From NCBI GenBank assembly GCA_905178155.1, contig CAJINV010000002.1, positions 12,037,621 to 12,101,620 on the forward strand: a stretch of 64,000 nt of DNA. Reading direction: 5' to 3'. The notes beneath the pieces were generated by a model. The model was not told where the DNA came from, ran no database searches, and saw nothing but the letters and a program-made list of their open reading frames with translations. This document shows, piece by piece, positions 35,934 to 46,049 of this stretch. The position numbers and the translations under genes are program-made. The stretch is from Amoebophrya sp. A120. Its lineage: Eukaryota > Sar > Dinophyceae > Syndiniales > Amoebophryaceae. The stretch's first letter is position 1. Every line of letters begins with the position of its first letter.

Positions 35934-37124
35934 TCATTTTTTTGACGCGTCCAAATCCGGCTTCCGGTGTATTGTGCGGATGTGCAACCCACCGTCTCCA
36001 ACCCAGCCGTCTCCAACCCAGCTTTTCACCGGCTCGAAGCCTGCGTCGCGGAAAAGGTTCTCGATTCCTTCCGGCGTCGGGAAGGTGAGATGAAACTGTC
36101 CCCCAAACGTTTTCAAAATGTATTGCCGGTTGTGGTTTGGCACCTCCGAGAAGACCAATCCACCGTGGCGCATCTTCGGATAGAGCTCGCTGCGCAGAAA
36201 ACGAGGAAGGTTTCCCAGATGCTCCAAAACGTGAGAAGACAGAAACAGATCGATAGAGCCGTCCGCGATTTTCCCCGCGTCGTACAACGAAGGGTAAATG
36301 TGCACCGTTTCGCGATCATTTTGCTCGGCTGCTGCGACGCTGCTGCCGTCCTCGCCCTCTCTCGTGCGCACAAGCTGCGCTCCGATGTTCTCCTGCGCTT
36401 TTTCTGGAAACCCAGGAGTGGCCTCGAAGCACTGAATGGAGGCAATGCCCGCGTCGGCAAGCGATCGCTTCGAAGCCGTGCCATCCTCGTTGTTGGTCGG
36501 CTTCTCGTCCTTACCCTGCATGTCCTTCACCAATCGCGCCAGCAGCCACCCCTCGGCACAACCCAGCTCCATTACGTTGCGGAGCTTCGTTCGCGGATCT
36601 CTTCGCTCCTCCCCAACGAGCGCGTCCCGTATGAATTTGCTCTGGCTCACAACTCTCCCGTCATCGATTGACAGTTTCGCTTGGCCATGGTACTCAGTTT
36701 TGTACAACGTAGCCAGCTCCTGCTCAGAGACTTCCGGAAACGTGAACCAATACCCCTTTCCCGGACACTCCCATACACTGCGCGAACACAAAGCGGGCGC
36801 TTTTTCCAAACAGTCCTTGTGCCTCCGCAACTTCCACTTTGACGGGTCCAGGCACGTACGAGAATTGGAAGCAGATTGCAGCTGCAACTGTTGTTGTTCC
36901 GCTTCCGCCTCTCTTTGTCCCCAAGCAGAAGTAGTGTCGTCCTTCGTCGCCGTCTCGTTCTTCCAAGTTTTCCCCGCGTCCGTCGGGCAAGCCGCGCAGT
37001 CACCCGGGTCGACGTTGGCATTTCCGGTCCCGCGCAGTATTCGATGATACCAGCTGAGTTGCGGTGAAGAATTTCCAGTCGCGGCCTCGACGAGCGAACA
37101 GATCGTACGGAAAAACTGTATCAC
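35934..37124 (-). CDS. SAM-dependent class I methyltransferase, 5' end unresolved
   Basis: An open frame of about 396 codons ending in TGA. Motif I is NVMELGCAEGWLLARL, followed by an acidic strand end (IQCFEATPGF). Then come DGSIDLFLSSHVLEHLGNLP (motif II region), a LYPKMRHGGLVFSEVPN strand, and a carboxy-terminal GFEPVKSWVGDG. This is the Methyltransf_23/ubiE-like layout acting on small molecules or lipids or sugars. The substrate is unknown; the cluster context makes sugar or lipid methylation plausible. Upstream of motif I the frame holds no ATG, and it opens at GTG directly after CGTCGCAG, a likely 3' splice site. A short first exon between 37130 and 37350 is therefore expected but not resolved. 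A 15-bp tandem duplication near 35992-36021 produces WVGDGWVGDG. Confidence 0.75.
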   Translation of the reverse strand: MIQFFRTICSLVEAATGNSSPQLSWYHRILRGTGNANVDPGDCAACPTDAGKTWKNETATKDDTTSAWGQREAEAEQQQLQLQSASNSRTCLDPSKWKLRRHKDCLEKAPALCSRSVWECPGKGYWFTFPEVSEQELATLYKTEYHGQAKLSIDDGRVVSQSKFIRDALVGEERRDPRTKLRNVMELGCAEGWLLARLVKDMQGKDEKPTNNEDGTASKRSLADAGIASIQCFEATPGFPEKAQENIGAQLVRTREGEDGSSVAAAEQNDRETVHIYPSLYDAGKIADGSIDLFLSSHVLEHLGNLPRFLRSELYPKMRHGGLVFSEVPNHNRQYILKTFGGQFHLTFPTPEGIENLFRDAGFEPVKSWVGDGWVGDGGLHIRTIHRKPDLDASKK

Positions 37125-37350
37125 TGCGACGTGTCATCGAAACGGGAAAAAAGTGCGAGCCCACCGTGATGGCTATCTCAAAACATCAAGCACATGGACA
37201 TGCAACTACAAGTGGCATAGGCATGACAAATGCACGACGACAGCACGCAGAAGTAGGCATTTTCGTCGTGCCCGTCTTGGCAGTCTCGGACAAGCAAGGG
37301 CCTTTTCCTCCTGCGTGCTCACGCATCTGCAACAACACTAGAGCATAGTC

Positions 37351-40300
37351 TCAACAATACAGCTTATTTTTCCGCATAGAGGAATCATAGGGTGCGTAGC
37401 CGTCCACAAAACTATCCCAGCGCTGGTCAGGCTGCAGAAGTTGTGCCAATTTTGCGTCCCTAGACGACTCGTCATGTAGGGGGCGCTTCGAGTTTTGTTT
37501 GATCCCGCCGTGCTGTGTAGTTGTAGGAGCTGTTGCGCCCTCAGGCATCTTTTCTGTGTCACCAAAGACGAATTGAAAAACAGCTGAAAGTGTTGACGTC
37601 AACAGCGAATCATGCGGGTAAGGAGCGACAAACGTTTGCAGCTTGTCCCGGATGAAACTTTCGACAGTTGTCTTGCGATCGACACACCCGACTGTGGTTA
37701 AAATCGCCGGGACCTCGACCGCTGCGGGGTCCAGAACCCGCACCGGAAGATCGTGCATGGTAGAAGTCGTCGTAGACGGAAAAAGTTTTGTTTTTCGCAC
37801 TGCCTCAGGTACGGTCCTGCTACTGTTCGTCCGTGCTTTTTGTAGAAGTTCGACACGACCTGCTTGACCAGGACGACCATTCGCCTCCATCGGTCGTTCA
37901 TGTCCGCGCGCCGCGTTTTCTTCGTCCTCTTGCAAAAAGGCAGCTTCTCCTGAGACGGACACGGATGTCGCTGGGTTTGATGCTCTTGCCGAGGTGGAGT
38001 CGCTTGTTGATATCAAAAGCGGTTGCGCGACGCTCCCCTGTGTGCCGTTCGCTTGCCGGGGTCTGCGACGGTCGTCTGCCTTCTTCTCGACGCCGGTGCC
38101 GGAAGCATTTGCCAGCCCTCTTTGTAACGATACCCCAACCTCCGCTCCTCGATCGCTGAATTCGGAGCAGGAGTACAAGCCGCGGCAACCACACGGGTAC
38201 GCTGGAACGTAACGGTAAACGTCCAGCTGCACGAGATTGGGTCCTCCATAGGCAAAGCGCCGCTGTGCTTCATAACCCGTGAAGGGGTCATACGTGTGGC
38301 GGGTGACGACCGTACCGTCACCAGGTGTTCCTCGAGCGCCCTCGGTGGCAGGGCCGCTTCTGCTTCCATCCACCAATCCCAAAAGCCGAGCGGCAATACC
38401 CATCTTGGATCGGCAGTACTCTCCGTCGCCTTCTGCGTCCAGGGGGAAGCGCCTGGCGTCACCACCCAGAGCTTGCCAAAACCGGTTACTGACACAGAGC
38501 AGGTACTTGGCGTCTTTTGTCTGTTTCAAAAGATTCTTCACCATCACGGCTGCGGCCTTGTTCATAGTATGCTCTTGTTCATCCTGCCACTCCAGCGCGT
38601 CAGCACTTGGGCGATTTTCGCTGCCGTCTTTTCGCAAAAGGGCGCTACTTCGTCCTAGAGGAAGTAGAGCAGGTCCAATCTCGCGACGTGCCGTAGAACC
38701 AGATGCGCCGCTGTGTTCTTTGCTCGACTCGGGAACAAACAGGCGTTCGCGGTTCGCTGAGGCTTTCGGAATGACGTAGGTTAACGCAATGTGCGTTCCT
38801 GGTATTTGGACAACACGGTTTTCCGCTGTTTCTGCTGGTAGTCGGAAGTCCATCTTGCGGTGATCGTTGGTCGTGTTGTCTCCGCGGCCAGTGCTTTCAT
38901 TCTGCTCGTCCTGCAAGAACTTTACATCGGCAGTCTTTTCGCCCAATCCCCTTTGAAGTCCGAAATCAACGAGTCGGGCAAGAAATCCGTCGGACGCGAC
39001 CACGTCGACATCGGGGTCGTACGGAATGATGGAGCCATGCCGTAGGTAGCCCAAGTAGGTGCCGTGCGTGACGTAGTAGTCGGGCACGTCAAGTGCGCCA
39101 TAGTCTTGTTGTCCTTGCAGAAAGTCGCCATCGGCCTCCGCGTGATAGTGCAGTTCCTGCCACCCAGTCCGTCGCTCGTCCTCGAGACTCGAGTTCGCTA
39201 CTTGCAGCTGATCTCGATGGAAATCGGACAAAAAGGAGTTGCTAGCGTCCTTGCCGGCGATTTCCTTTCCTTCGAGCGCCTTCGGGAGCTTGTGAAAAGC
39301 AGCCAAGCAATCGACTGCAGCAGCGTAGTGCGAGTGGAACTTAAAGTCGTGGCCATAAAACTTTCTCATCGTTTGGAGATCGCAACCGCGGCAAAATTTT
39401 TTAATCTCGTTGTCTTCGTGATTTACATGATCCCTCTCTTCGAGGTGTTGGAAAGCAAGCCCCGTGCCGGAGTCAGAATGACGCCGCGTCGGTTCAGATT
39501 CGCTACCATTCGGCGCTGGCGGTTCCTGTGCTTGACGGATGATTTCGGTGTGGCGAGACAAAAGCGCTAGAGCGGTGGTTGAGATGGTTAGCGATATTCC
39601 GAGCTGCAGCCAACTGGGTGCCGGGACAGGCTTCGCGCGACGAACGTGTTGGTCCTCAGAAGTGGATGGTGTATGCTCGAAATCCAACGCGAACCAGCAC
39701 ACACCAAAGAGCATGATCGCAGAAAATGTAATCTGCAGCGCCGTCATTGTAGTTCCGAAAATGTAGAACGCAAAAATCGCAAGGAAGAGAAAGCTTGCAT
39801 AGCGATAGCAGGCCTGGGACACTGCATCGGTCAGCTTTGCCAGTTCTGCAGTCGCGAGCGTCACAGCGAATCCCAGAAGGGTGCACACGAGAATCATCAT
39901 GGCCAGTGGGTAGCTACCCACGACGTGATCAGACAGCACCACCGCACTACTGGCTGCACCGCTATCGACGGAAAGCTTCTGGTGTTCTTGGAACATCATC
40001 GGAAATTGCGGCGCTTGGTGCGTCTGCGCGTCCCACAGGACGTCGCCTCCAGCTTGGTCCAGATTGCCCTTCGAAGTAAACGCAAGCGCTGGCGGAAAGA
40101 TGTTCCATATTTTCCAGTACGCCGATACTGCGAAAAGAGAAACTTTTTCGATCGCATGCGATATGCTGTGAAAAAAGATTCTCCAGGGTAGAGGTCCCTC
40201 GATCACGAGAGCGCAGACGCACAGACACAAAAACTGGATGTTGCACGCTTGCGCCGAGTACTCAAGCGGTGACAAGGTGGTCGGAGCAGTGTTGTTGCCT

Positions 40301-41538
40301 CTGTTCTTTCCCGTTGACAGAAGCGAAAGGAACAATGCTAATCCCGCTGGCGGCCGCTTCGTTTCTGACTGCAGGGTGTACTGGCGAAAAGCGTCGCGCA
40401 TGCTCGAGAAGAAGAGCGCCGCGGCACAACACGAAACGCCAAAGAGAGCGAGACGCTGTGGGGTCGCATCAGCAACCGAGGATGGCGAGGAGTTGTGGGT
40501 GGGCTGTGTGTGCTGGACAACGTAAGCCGCCGATCCTACTCCACCGATAATTATCAATGCGAATTGACAAGCGACCCGCTTGGGATGCGGTAGACTGTAC
40601 CATGGAAACAAGAAATGGCTGCCGCGCTGTTCTTCTGCTTCCCTTCCCACATAGCTCCCGACAATGTTGTCTTCCACAGGTGCGCACGTGCGCAATGTGG
40701 CGCTACTAGCGTGACCACCGCTAGTACCATCCTCCACCTCCGCTGGTTGGGTGCTAGCACTTGCAGCGTCGTCATGCTCATCTGCGGCACAGGAGTCAAG
40801 CGCAAAGAATACGATCACATCCGACACCAGAAGATTCTTCATCAGCATTCCGTAAGCTATCGGGTTGAGAATGCTGACTGCTGTATTGCTGAGCCCGATG
40901 TTAGCAGCTCCGAAAATACCCGCCACCCAAGCTAAATCGGGCGGAGGAGCTCCTGGCGCTCCCACGTTGCTGCCATCTCCCGCTCGCTCCTGCTGTACGC
41001 TGTTCGCTTTCCCGTTGCGAAACACGTCGTGAACTTCTCCCTCTTCGCTCGACGCAGGTGAAGTACATAAGGATGCTGAAGCCGACCAGGATCGCGTTGT
41101 TTTTCCGACGTTTGGGTTTGCTGATGCAGGGCCGCATACTTGTTGTTTCTTCAGGATGTTGTCACACGGAAGAAGCGAGCGCGACGACTTGCGCCCGGGA
41201 TTCTCGTCAGCGTCACTGGGAGCTGTAGCCGCTGTCGATTCCGTGCAACTAGACTCGTTGCCACTTGTCGGCCCGGTGCATTCTTGGTCTGGGGCTTTTG
41301 GACTCTCTCTAGGGTCCTCGCAGTCAGCGACTAATGCTTCACATTCTGGAGCAGACCTCTTCCATGCGCACCGTCCGAGCACCATGAGGAGAAAGCCGAC
41401 CGAGCTGTTTGTAGCAGAGACGAAAAGCGGGTACGGAAACTGCAGGACAGTGAAGATCACCTTCATTGACAACATCAGTGCGGCGTAGGCCAGTCCCTGC
41501 ACCGCTATCACAGCCATCACTTCCAGCGTCCGCCACAT
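37351..41538 (-). CDS. SLC35/TPT-type nucleotide-sugar transporter fused to a LicD/fukutin-like domain
   Basis: A single exon of 1395 residues from an ATG. Residues 1-560 have the drug/metabolite-transporter layout: hydrophobic helices starting at VMAVIAVQGLAYAALMLSMK, the SLC35C/TPT-like stretch GAANIGLSNTAVSILN, then GVSCCAAALFFSSMRDAFRQ, a helix ending in EGPLPW, and a final ATAELAKLTDAVSQACYRY followed by two helices. Acidic and Ser-rich loops are inserted. Another helix (LGISLTISTTALALL) near residue 648 precedes a long hydrophilic half. That half holds the LicD signature HGTYLGYLRHGSIIPYDPDV near residue 835-850, including the DPDVDVV acidic residues. LicD and fukutin/FKRP transfer phosphocholine or ribitol-phosphate from CDP-linked donors. 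Donor import and transfer may be combined in one Golgi protein. That coupling is inference; the fusion itself is direct, as the frame has no stop. Confidence 0.85.
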   Translation of the reverse strand: MWRTLEVMAVIAVQGLAYAALMLSMKVIFTVLQFPYPLFVSATNSSVGFLLMVLGRCAWKRSAPECEALVADCEDPRESPKAPDQECTGPTSGNESSCTESTAATAPSDADENPGRKSSRSLLPCDNILKKQQVCGPASANPNVGKTTRSWSASASLCTSPASSEEGEVHDVFRNGKANSVQQERAGDGSNVGAPGAPPPDLAWVAGIFGAANIGLSNTAVSILNPIAYGMLMKNLLVSDVIVFFALDSCAADEHDDAASASTQPAEVEDGTSGGHASSATLRTCAPVEDNIVGSYVGREAEEQRGSHFLFPWYSLPHPKRVACQFALIIIGGVGSAAYVVQHTQPTHNSSPSSVADATPQRLALFGVSCCAAALFFSSMRDAFRQYTLQSETKRPPAGLALFLSLLSTGKNRGNNTAPTTLSPLEYSAQACNIQFLCLCVCALVIEGPLPWRIFFHSISHAIEKVSLFAVSAYWKIWNIFPPALAFTSKGNLDQAGGDVLWDAQTHQAPQFPMMFQEHQKLSVDSGAASSAVVLSDHVVGSYPLAMMILVCTLLGFAVTLATAELAKLTDAVSQACYRYASFLFLAIFAFYIFGTTMTALQITFSAIMLFGVCWFALDFEHTPSTSEDQHVRRAKPVPAPSWLQLGISLTISTTALALLSRHTEIIRQAQEPPAPNGSESEPTRRHSDSGTGLAFQHLEERDHVNHEDNEIKKFCRGCDLQTMRKFYGHDFKFHSHYAAAVDCLAAFHKLPKALEGKEIAGKDASNSFLSDFHRDQLQVANSSLEDERRTGWQELHYHAEADGDFLQGQQDYGALDVPDYYVTHGTYLGYLRHGSIIPYDPDVDVVASDGFLARLVDFGLQRGLGEKTADVKFLQDEQNESTGRGDNTTNDHRKMDFRLPAETAENRVVQIPGTHIALTYVIPKASANRERLFVPESSKEHSGASGSTARREIGPALLPLGRSSALLRKDGSENRPSADALEWQDEQEHTMNKAAAVMVKNLLKQTKDAKYLLCVSNRFWQALGGDARRFPLDAEGDGEYCRSKMGIAARLLGLVDGSRSGPATEGARGTPGDGTVVTRHTYDPFTGYEAQRRFAYGGPNLVQLDVYRYVPAYPCGCRGLYSCSEFSDRGAEVGVSLQRGLANASGTGVEKKADDRRRPRQANGTQGSVAQPLLISTSDSTSARASNPATSVSVSGEAAFLQEDEENAARGHERPMEANGRPGQAGRVELLQKARTNSSRTVPEAVRKTKLFPSTTTSTMHDLPVRVLDPAAVEVPAILTTVGCVDRKTTVESFIRDKLQTFVAPYPHDSLLTSTLSAVFQFVFGDTEKMPEGATAPTTTQHGGIKQNSKRPLHDESSRDAKLAQLLQPDQRWDSFVDGYAPYDSSMRKNKLYC

Positions 41539-42120
41539 GATCGTGTATCAGTATCGGTAAAGTAGTTGCACTATCTCGTAGTTGTCGTTCATGCGCCCAA
41601 GCGGCCCTTGCGGTTTCTAGTCGTTCTCTACCGTTTTTTATCTACCAAGATTTCGAACTAAGTGTAAGTACTCAGTAGAGTGACAATATCGGAGCTTCAT
41701 AGCACCAATCCTCTTCCCTCTCGCACACATCGTCGATTTGACTCCTACGGTTGCTCAGCAAGGGTACTTAGTTTCCTTGAAAAGGAAGACTGATCACTCG
41801 GTAATCGGAACAACAGCCAAAATCCGGCCACATTTCAAGTAACATTCTACTTGCTTCGCTTTGCCTTTGCTGGTCATTATCATCTAACGTCCTATAGACG
41901 ACAGCCTCGCGAGTCGTAAATCCTACAAAAGTTTGGTGCAAGCGGCAACGGTTACGAGAATTTTCCTGTTGTACAAAAGATAAAAGAAAACATTACTCAC
42001 ACACATAGACATCGACATGAACAGGATCATCTTCAAGGAAGAGTGCAGAGGCATACGGAGCAATGCATATTTAATAGAAGTGACGCCAAACCATAGGAAA
42101 AGGGCCTAATCCTCTCACGA
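41539..42120. other. Intergenic, no gene seen
   Basis: About 580 bp between two minus-strand cluster genes. No supported feature. Confidence 0.5.
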
Positions 42121-45100
42121 TTATTTATTATTCACCACCATCCAGAGCTGCGATTCCTGATTCCAAAGGTGGTCGGGGGTTAGATAGTTCTCGCCGTAGC
42201 ACCCTTTCAGCATGTTGTCGCGCAAGGTAGAATTTGCAAAAACACGCACCCGTGACGTGAGCAGCCGCGCGGTCGGAGATGCAGTGTCCTGCTTCCTGAC
42301 ATCGTGCAGCAGGACCTCCTGGGTGGGTGGAAAATGCTTGATGGCGGATGAGAGATCTTCTTCTTGTGCGTTAGCGCCGTCTTTCTGCTTCGCAGTCTCT
42401 GCCTTTTCACCAGTTGCAGTTTCTTCCCCCGTCAGCGCAGTCCATAAGTCGGTCCAGCACCACCGTGTATTACTCCGCTCTTGTTGTTCAAGAAGGGAGA
42501 ACCCGACTGCTTCATCTGGACTAGTTTTGTAGCCCGCCTTGCAGGATATGTGTGTCGGTGCGCCATACGTTGGGTCCAACACAGCGAGATCGATGTAGGT
42601 GTATCGCTTTCCGCCTGAACCGTCCGGTAGCAGTTCGGGATTGCTCCGCTCCGTTATTTCTATCGGAGAACTCCCTTCCCTCGTCTCGGCCACATCTTTG
42701 TTCGGGTCGTGCTGCATCACAAAGCGACCCCCCATCGGGGGGCCCCACTGCATGGCCCAGGTGCCGTGTGCTTTCTTCACCTGCTCTCGCGCGGATTGCT
42801 TTTGGATTGCAAGATGGGTGTAAGAAGTCCAGCTCTCGTCGCTCAAATGTAGAAGGTACTTTGCGCCGGAAGCAGCAAGAATTTCGTCTATAGAATCTAC
42901 AGGCGCGGAGGTGTACGTGACTGCCACCTTCTCGTCTGCAACGGCTAGAGACGAGCGTTCATCTGGGACCCTCTGCGCGGAATCCGCTTCTTGGAAGCTG
43001 CTTTTATTCGCCGGTTGAGAAACGTGTTGGGTTGGTGACTCTCCCAGACGGGGCTGGTCCTCCATCCTTCTCTGCGAAAACGAGAAGGTAACAAATTTGA
43101 CGCCGTTCTTTCCGCTCGTGCTTGTGCCACCGTAACTCGTTCCAGACGCAGACGTAAACAAGCCTTTATCTTGCACTGCTGCGCGCTCGACCACACGAAA
43201 AAATGATCTGGGAACGAAAACATCGCCGTCATTTGCGTAGGGGGAAACTCCCTGATGCCGCTCGTAACCAAGAAGACTGCCGAACCCGAGGGCGTATGGG
43301 CAAGTCTGTCCGCCGAGGGCATCTGCAAAAAGTGGCGAAGCAAGGAAGGCATGAAAGGCCTGGTGCAGCTCCATGATGTCACGATACCGGGTCGACACGC
43401 GAAAGTGGCTGCCGTAGATTCTCTCCATTGCACTTTTACCAACAACATCCTGAGTCACGCCCTCCGCGTCGTTATCGTTCTCTGCTCTGGCGCCAAATGG
43501 CGATGTCTCCGGTGATGTTTCTGTGTTCGACATGAAGGCGGTGGCGAAGGGGGTCGCTACTGGCTGAAGCAGCGACTGCGGACATTCCCGCTTCGTCAGG
43601 GCTTTTTGTGTACTATTTTGAGTCAGGGACCACGAAGCACGGTGCCCGACCACGACCGGACATAGAAGTCGTACGGTCTTTCCTCTCTTCGCCGCCCACG
43701 GGTACCAGTCGTTGTCAATCGCAAGGTTGAGGTGCGGGTCGCGGGCCGCCTTGGCGAGTGATGGGTCGAGGAAGGTGGAGACGAAGTCCGGAAGGTCAGC
43801 CGTGCGAATCGCCCAGCCGTACGAGCCGAACGAGAATCCAACTTGAGCTAGCCGATAGCGCGTCCCAAAGCCAGTGGCGACATCTTGCGAAACGAGCGAA
43901 ACGTTTCGACTCCGGTGACGCGCCCGTTGCCGGCCCGGCCTTGGGGCTTGGAGGTACTCCTGCGCCCCAAGCAGGACGATGCTGGTGTCTTTCGGCCAAG
44001 ACTGGAGAAGGGCTTCGCTCACGTCGTTGACGTCTTCCTCGGCCAACCATATCGCGTCGTCTTCGAAGACAAAAACGAGCTCCGGAAAGGCGACGCCGCG
44101 GTCGAGGCCCTGCCGCTTGTCGATCTCGATCTCACCACCTACTTGCGGAGTGGAAGTGGATAGTGGTGTCGAGATTGATCTTGATACAACCCTAGGTCCG
44201 TGACCGTGGCCCGCATCTGCGTAAGTGTGAATGTGGTGGACGTGCTTCTTGACCATTTGTAGGAGAGCCTTGAAACAGCGCGCGAGGGAGGTCTCGAGTC
44301 CGATGCCCCGACGGGAAATCAGTACGGCTGGGCAATGGTGAATGGCGTGGGGCCCCTTGCTCCCGAAGTCGTTTCGTGCAGCAAACTTCGTCAGTTTCTC
44401 GCGCGAACCTGCTGGAATAGCTCCAGCTGCTTCGTTCGTGCTATTTCCATCACTTGAAGATGACGAAATCTTTGCTGGATCTTGGGCGTCTCCGAAGCCG
44501 ATCACCATAAGGAACGCTCCAGCTGCTTTTGTGCTTGGCGCGCCTGTGCCATCTTCGGCGTCGTCAGAATTCTTCATTTCCGTCGAGTTCTGAACGTCCG
44601 TGTTTGCAGGGGAATTCGGTTTTGGGCGGCCGCCAGTACCTTCTGCCGCTACGGCTGCCCACACGTTAAATGGAACCAAATGCACTCCGCCACGAGAATC
44701 ATCCGAATCTTCCATCATGTATGAAAAATTCGAATTCGGGATAGAAGCACGGCTTCGTTCATCTTGTAGTTGTACGAAACTCGGACGACGTGATGCGGGC
44801 CCGGTACCAGCGGGTCCTGAAAACGAAACTGCATCGCCTGTCGCGGATACGAGAGCCGCACCATCCGCACCAGCGCTTGGTGCCAATGCGCGTCGCGGGG
44901 CGTCATGACCCCGGTCCTTCACCCGATGCGCCTTGTCATTTTTACGGTCGTGATGATGATCGTCATCGTGATCGACGTCCACCTGCCAATGATAGGGGTC
45001 CTCGTCCTCCTCTTGCCGCAATAATCTTGTTCTAGCTTTGATGCTTTGATCGAGCTCGCGCCGATAAATTCCAAATGCCGGTGAAACCCGTGACGTTCGC

Positions 45101-45147
45101 AACAGCAAACAGAGGAAGGAGAGCTTCATTTTCCGCGTCGATCGCAT
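42121..45147 (-). CDS. GT25-like glycosyltransferase fused to LicD-like domain
   Basis: 1008 residues from the ATG at 45147. The frame opens at GTG 45186 right after TTTTTCTAG, a good cis- or trans-splice acceptor. The MKLSFLCLLLRTSRVSPAFG stretch is a signal peptide or anchor. After a basic, acidic and Ser-rich stem, residues of about 265-540 resemble family-25 transferases: GIGLETSLARCFKALLQ, FVFEDDAIWL near 362 (acidic metal-binding cluster), IVLLGAQEYL, GSYGWAIRTADLPDF and AIDNDWYPWA. From about 550 on the protein is LicD-like: RYRDIMELHQAFHAFL, GFGSLLGYERHQGVSPYAND and GDVFVPRSFF. The canonical D-x-D-x-D segment is altered to NDGDVFV. The first 540 residues are nearly identical to the two neighbouring GT31 fusions, but the carboxy module is different. 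The protein is likely lumenal in the ER or Golgi. Confidence 0.82.
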   Translation of the reverse strand: MRSTRKMKLSFLCLLLRTSRVSPAFGIYRRELDQSIKARTRLLRQEEDEDPYHWQVDVDHDDDHHHDRKNDKAHRVKDRGHDAPRRALAPSAGADGAALVSATGDAVSFSGPAGTGPASRRPSFVQLQDERSRASIPNSNFSYMMEDSDDSRGGVHLVPFNVWAAVAAEGTGGRPKPNSPANTDVQNSTEMKNSDDAEDGTGAPSTKAAGAFLMVIGFGDAQDPAKISSSSSDGNSTNEAAGAIPAGSREKLTKFAARNDFGSKGPHAIHHCPAVLISRRGIGLETSLARCFKALLQMVKKHVHHIHTYADAGHGHGPRVVSRSISTPLSTSTPQVGGEIEIDKRQGLDRGVAFPELVFVFEDDAIWLAEEDVNDVSEALLQSWPKDTSIVLLGAQEYLQAPRPGRQRARHRSRNVSLVSQDVATGFGTRYRLAQVGFSFGSYGWAIRTADLPDFVSTFLDPSLAKAARDPHLNLAIDNDWYPWAAKRGKTVRLLCPVVVGHRASWSLTQNSTQKALTKRECPQSLLQPVATPFATAFMSNTETSPETSPFGARAENDNDAEGVTQDVVGKSAMERIYGSHFRVSTRYRDIMELHQAFHAFLASPLFADALGGQTCPYALGFGSLLGYERHQGVSPYANDGDVFVPRSFFRVVERAAVQDKGLFTSASGTSYGGTSTSGKNGVKFVTFSFSQRRMEDQPRLGESPTQHVSQPANKSSFQEADSAQRVPDERSSLAVADEKVAVTYTSAPVDSIDEILAASGAKYLLHLSDESWTSYTHLAIQKQSAREQVKKAHGTWAMQWGPPMGGRFVMQHDPNKDVAETREGSSPIEITERSNPELLPDGSGGKRYTYIDLAVLDPTYGAPTHISCKAGYKTSPDEAVGFSLLEQQERSNTRWCWTDLWTALTGEETATGEKAETAKQKDGANAQEEDLSSAIKHFPPTQEVLLHDVRKQDTASPTARLLTSRVRVFANSTLRDNMLKGCYGENYLTPDHLWNQESQLWMVVNNK

Positions 45148-45186
45148 CGTCCTTACGCGCCTGTATTCCTTGTGGAGCCACTTCAC

Positions 45187-46049
45187 CTAGAAAAACCAGA
45201 GTCTGGTTAAGAAGTGGAACACCATGTTGAGGTTGTGACCACGAAGATTTTTTCCCGGAATAAGGAATGTGCGTTTAATTTTCCCGTAGGGAGCCATCCT
45301 CACTTTAGCTTTACATCATACAACTTTACTAAGCATACTTACACAGCTAAATGGATTTGATGACTGCTCTACATCGACGTCGACCTCTATTTGAATTTGA
45401 CCGCTGACGTAAGATGGTCCCTCTTTTGTTTGCCTCTTCGGTGCCGGCCGTGAGGACAACAGACAAGAGTTGACTCGCTTGCACATGTGGCACCCGCTTT
45501 TTTTTTAGCACATGGCTTCTGCCCCTTTGCTCCATCACTAAAATGCAACCAAAATCTCACACAAAGACACACCTTAAACTCTTTTCCCTTTCTTTATGTT
45601 TTTTTTTCCTCATCAACAACACCGAGGCGATCCATCGGATGAAATCAAAACTGTAGGACCTCTCTCTGGTACTGGTACAGAGACAGAATAAAGGAATGCA
45701 ATGAAAATCGTTACTAAATTACAACCCTGAACAGTGGCGATCACGCTAACAGAAACTGAAAGTTGTGCAGCCCCGAACAGCGGTCATTTCAGCAGAAACT
45801 GAAAGTGGTTGATAAATATAATCATGCGCTTCATTATGTACTGGAAAATTTCATACTTTTTTCTCCAACCCAGATGTTTTTCACAAATGCGATCGGATGT
45901 TGTCTATTGTTAGGAAGCACATGCGGCAAGAGTGACTCTGATGCTTAATACTGTAGTCACCGCCATTCCAATTGGCAATTGCTCCACTTGGAAGATAGCG
46001 AATGCGGGTGCTTCTAGCTGCATACGCATTGGTGAATGCCAAATCACAA
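45187..46049. other. Diverged intergenic copy in the duplicated array
   Basis: About 860 bp related to 49613-50392 and 53953-54732 (shared TTTTTTCCCGGAATAAGGA, TTTGTTTGCCTC, GTGGCACCCGC and other words), but with many indels and substitutions. It is the oldest of three homologous spacers. The T-rich tract at 45500-45507 is conserved in kind in all three. Confidence 0.75.

Noticed and set aside
37130-37350. First exon of the methyltransferase gene beginning at an ATG near 37326 (minus)
   Set aside because: An open stretch with ATGs exists, but no donor/acceptor pair stood out clearly; not annotated.
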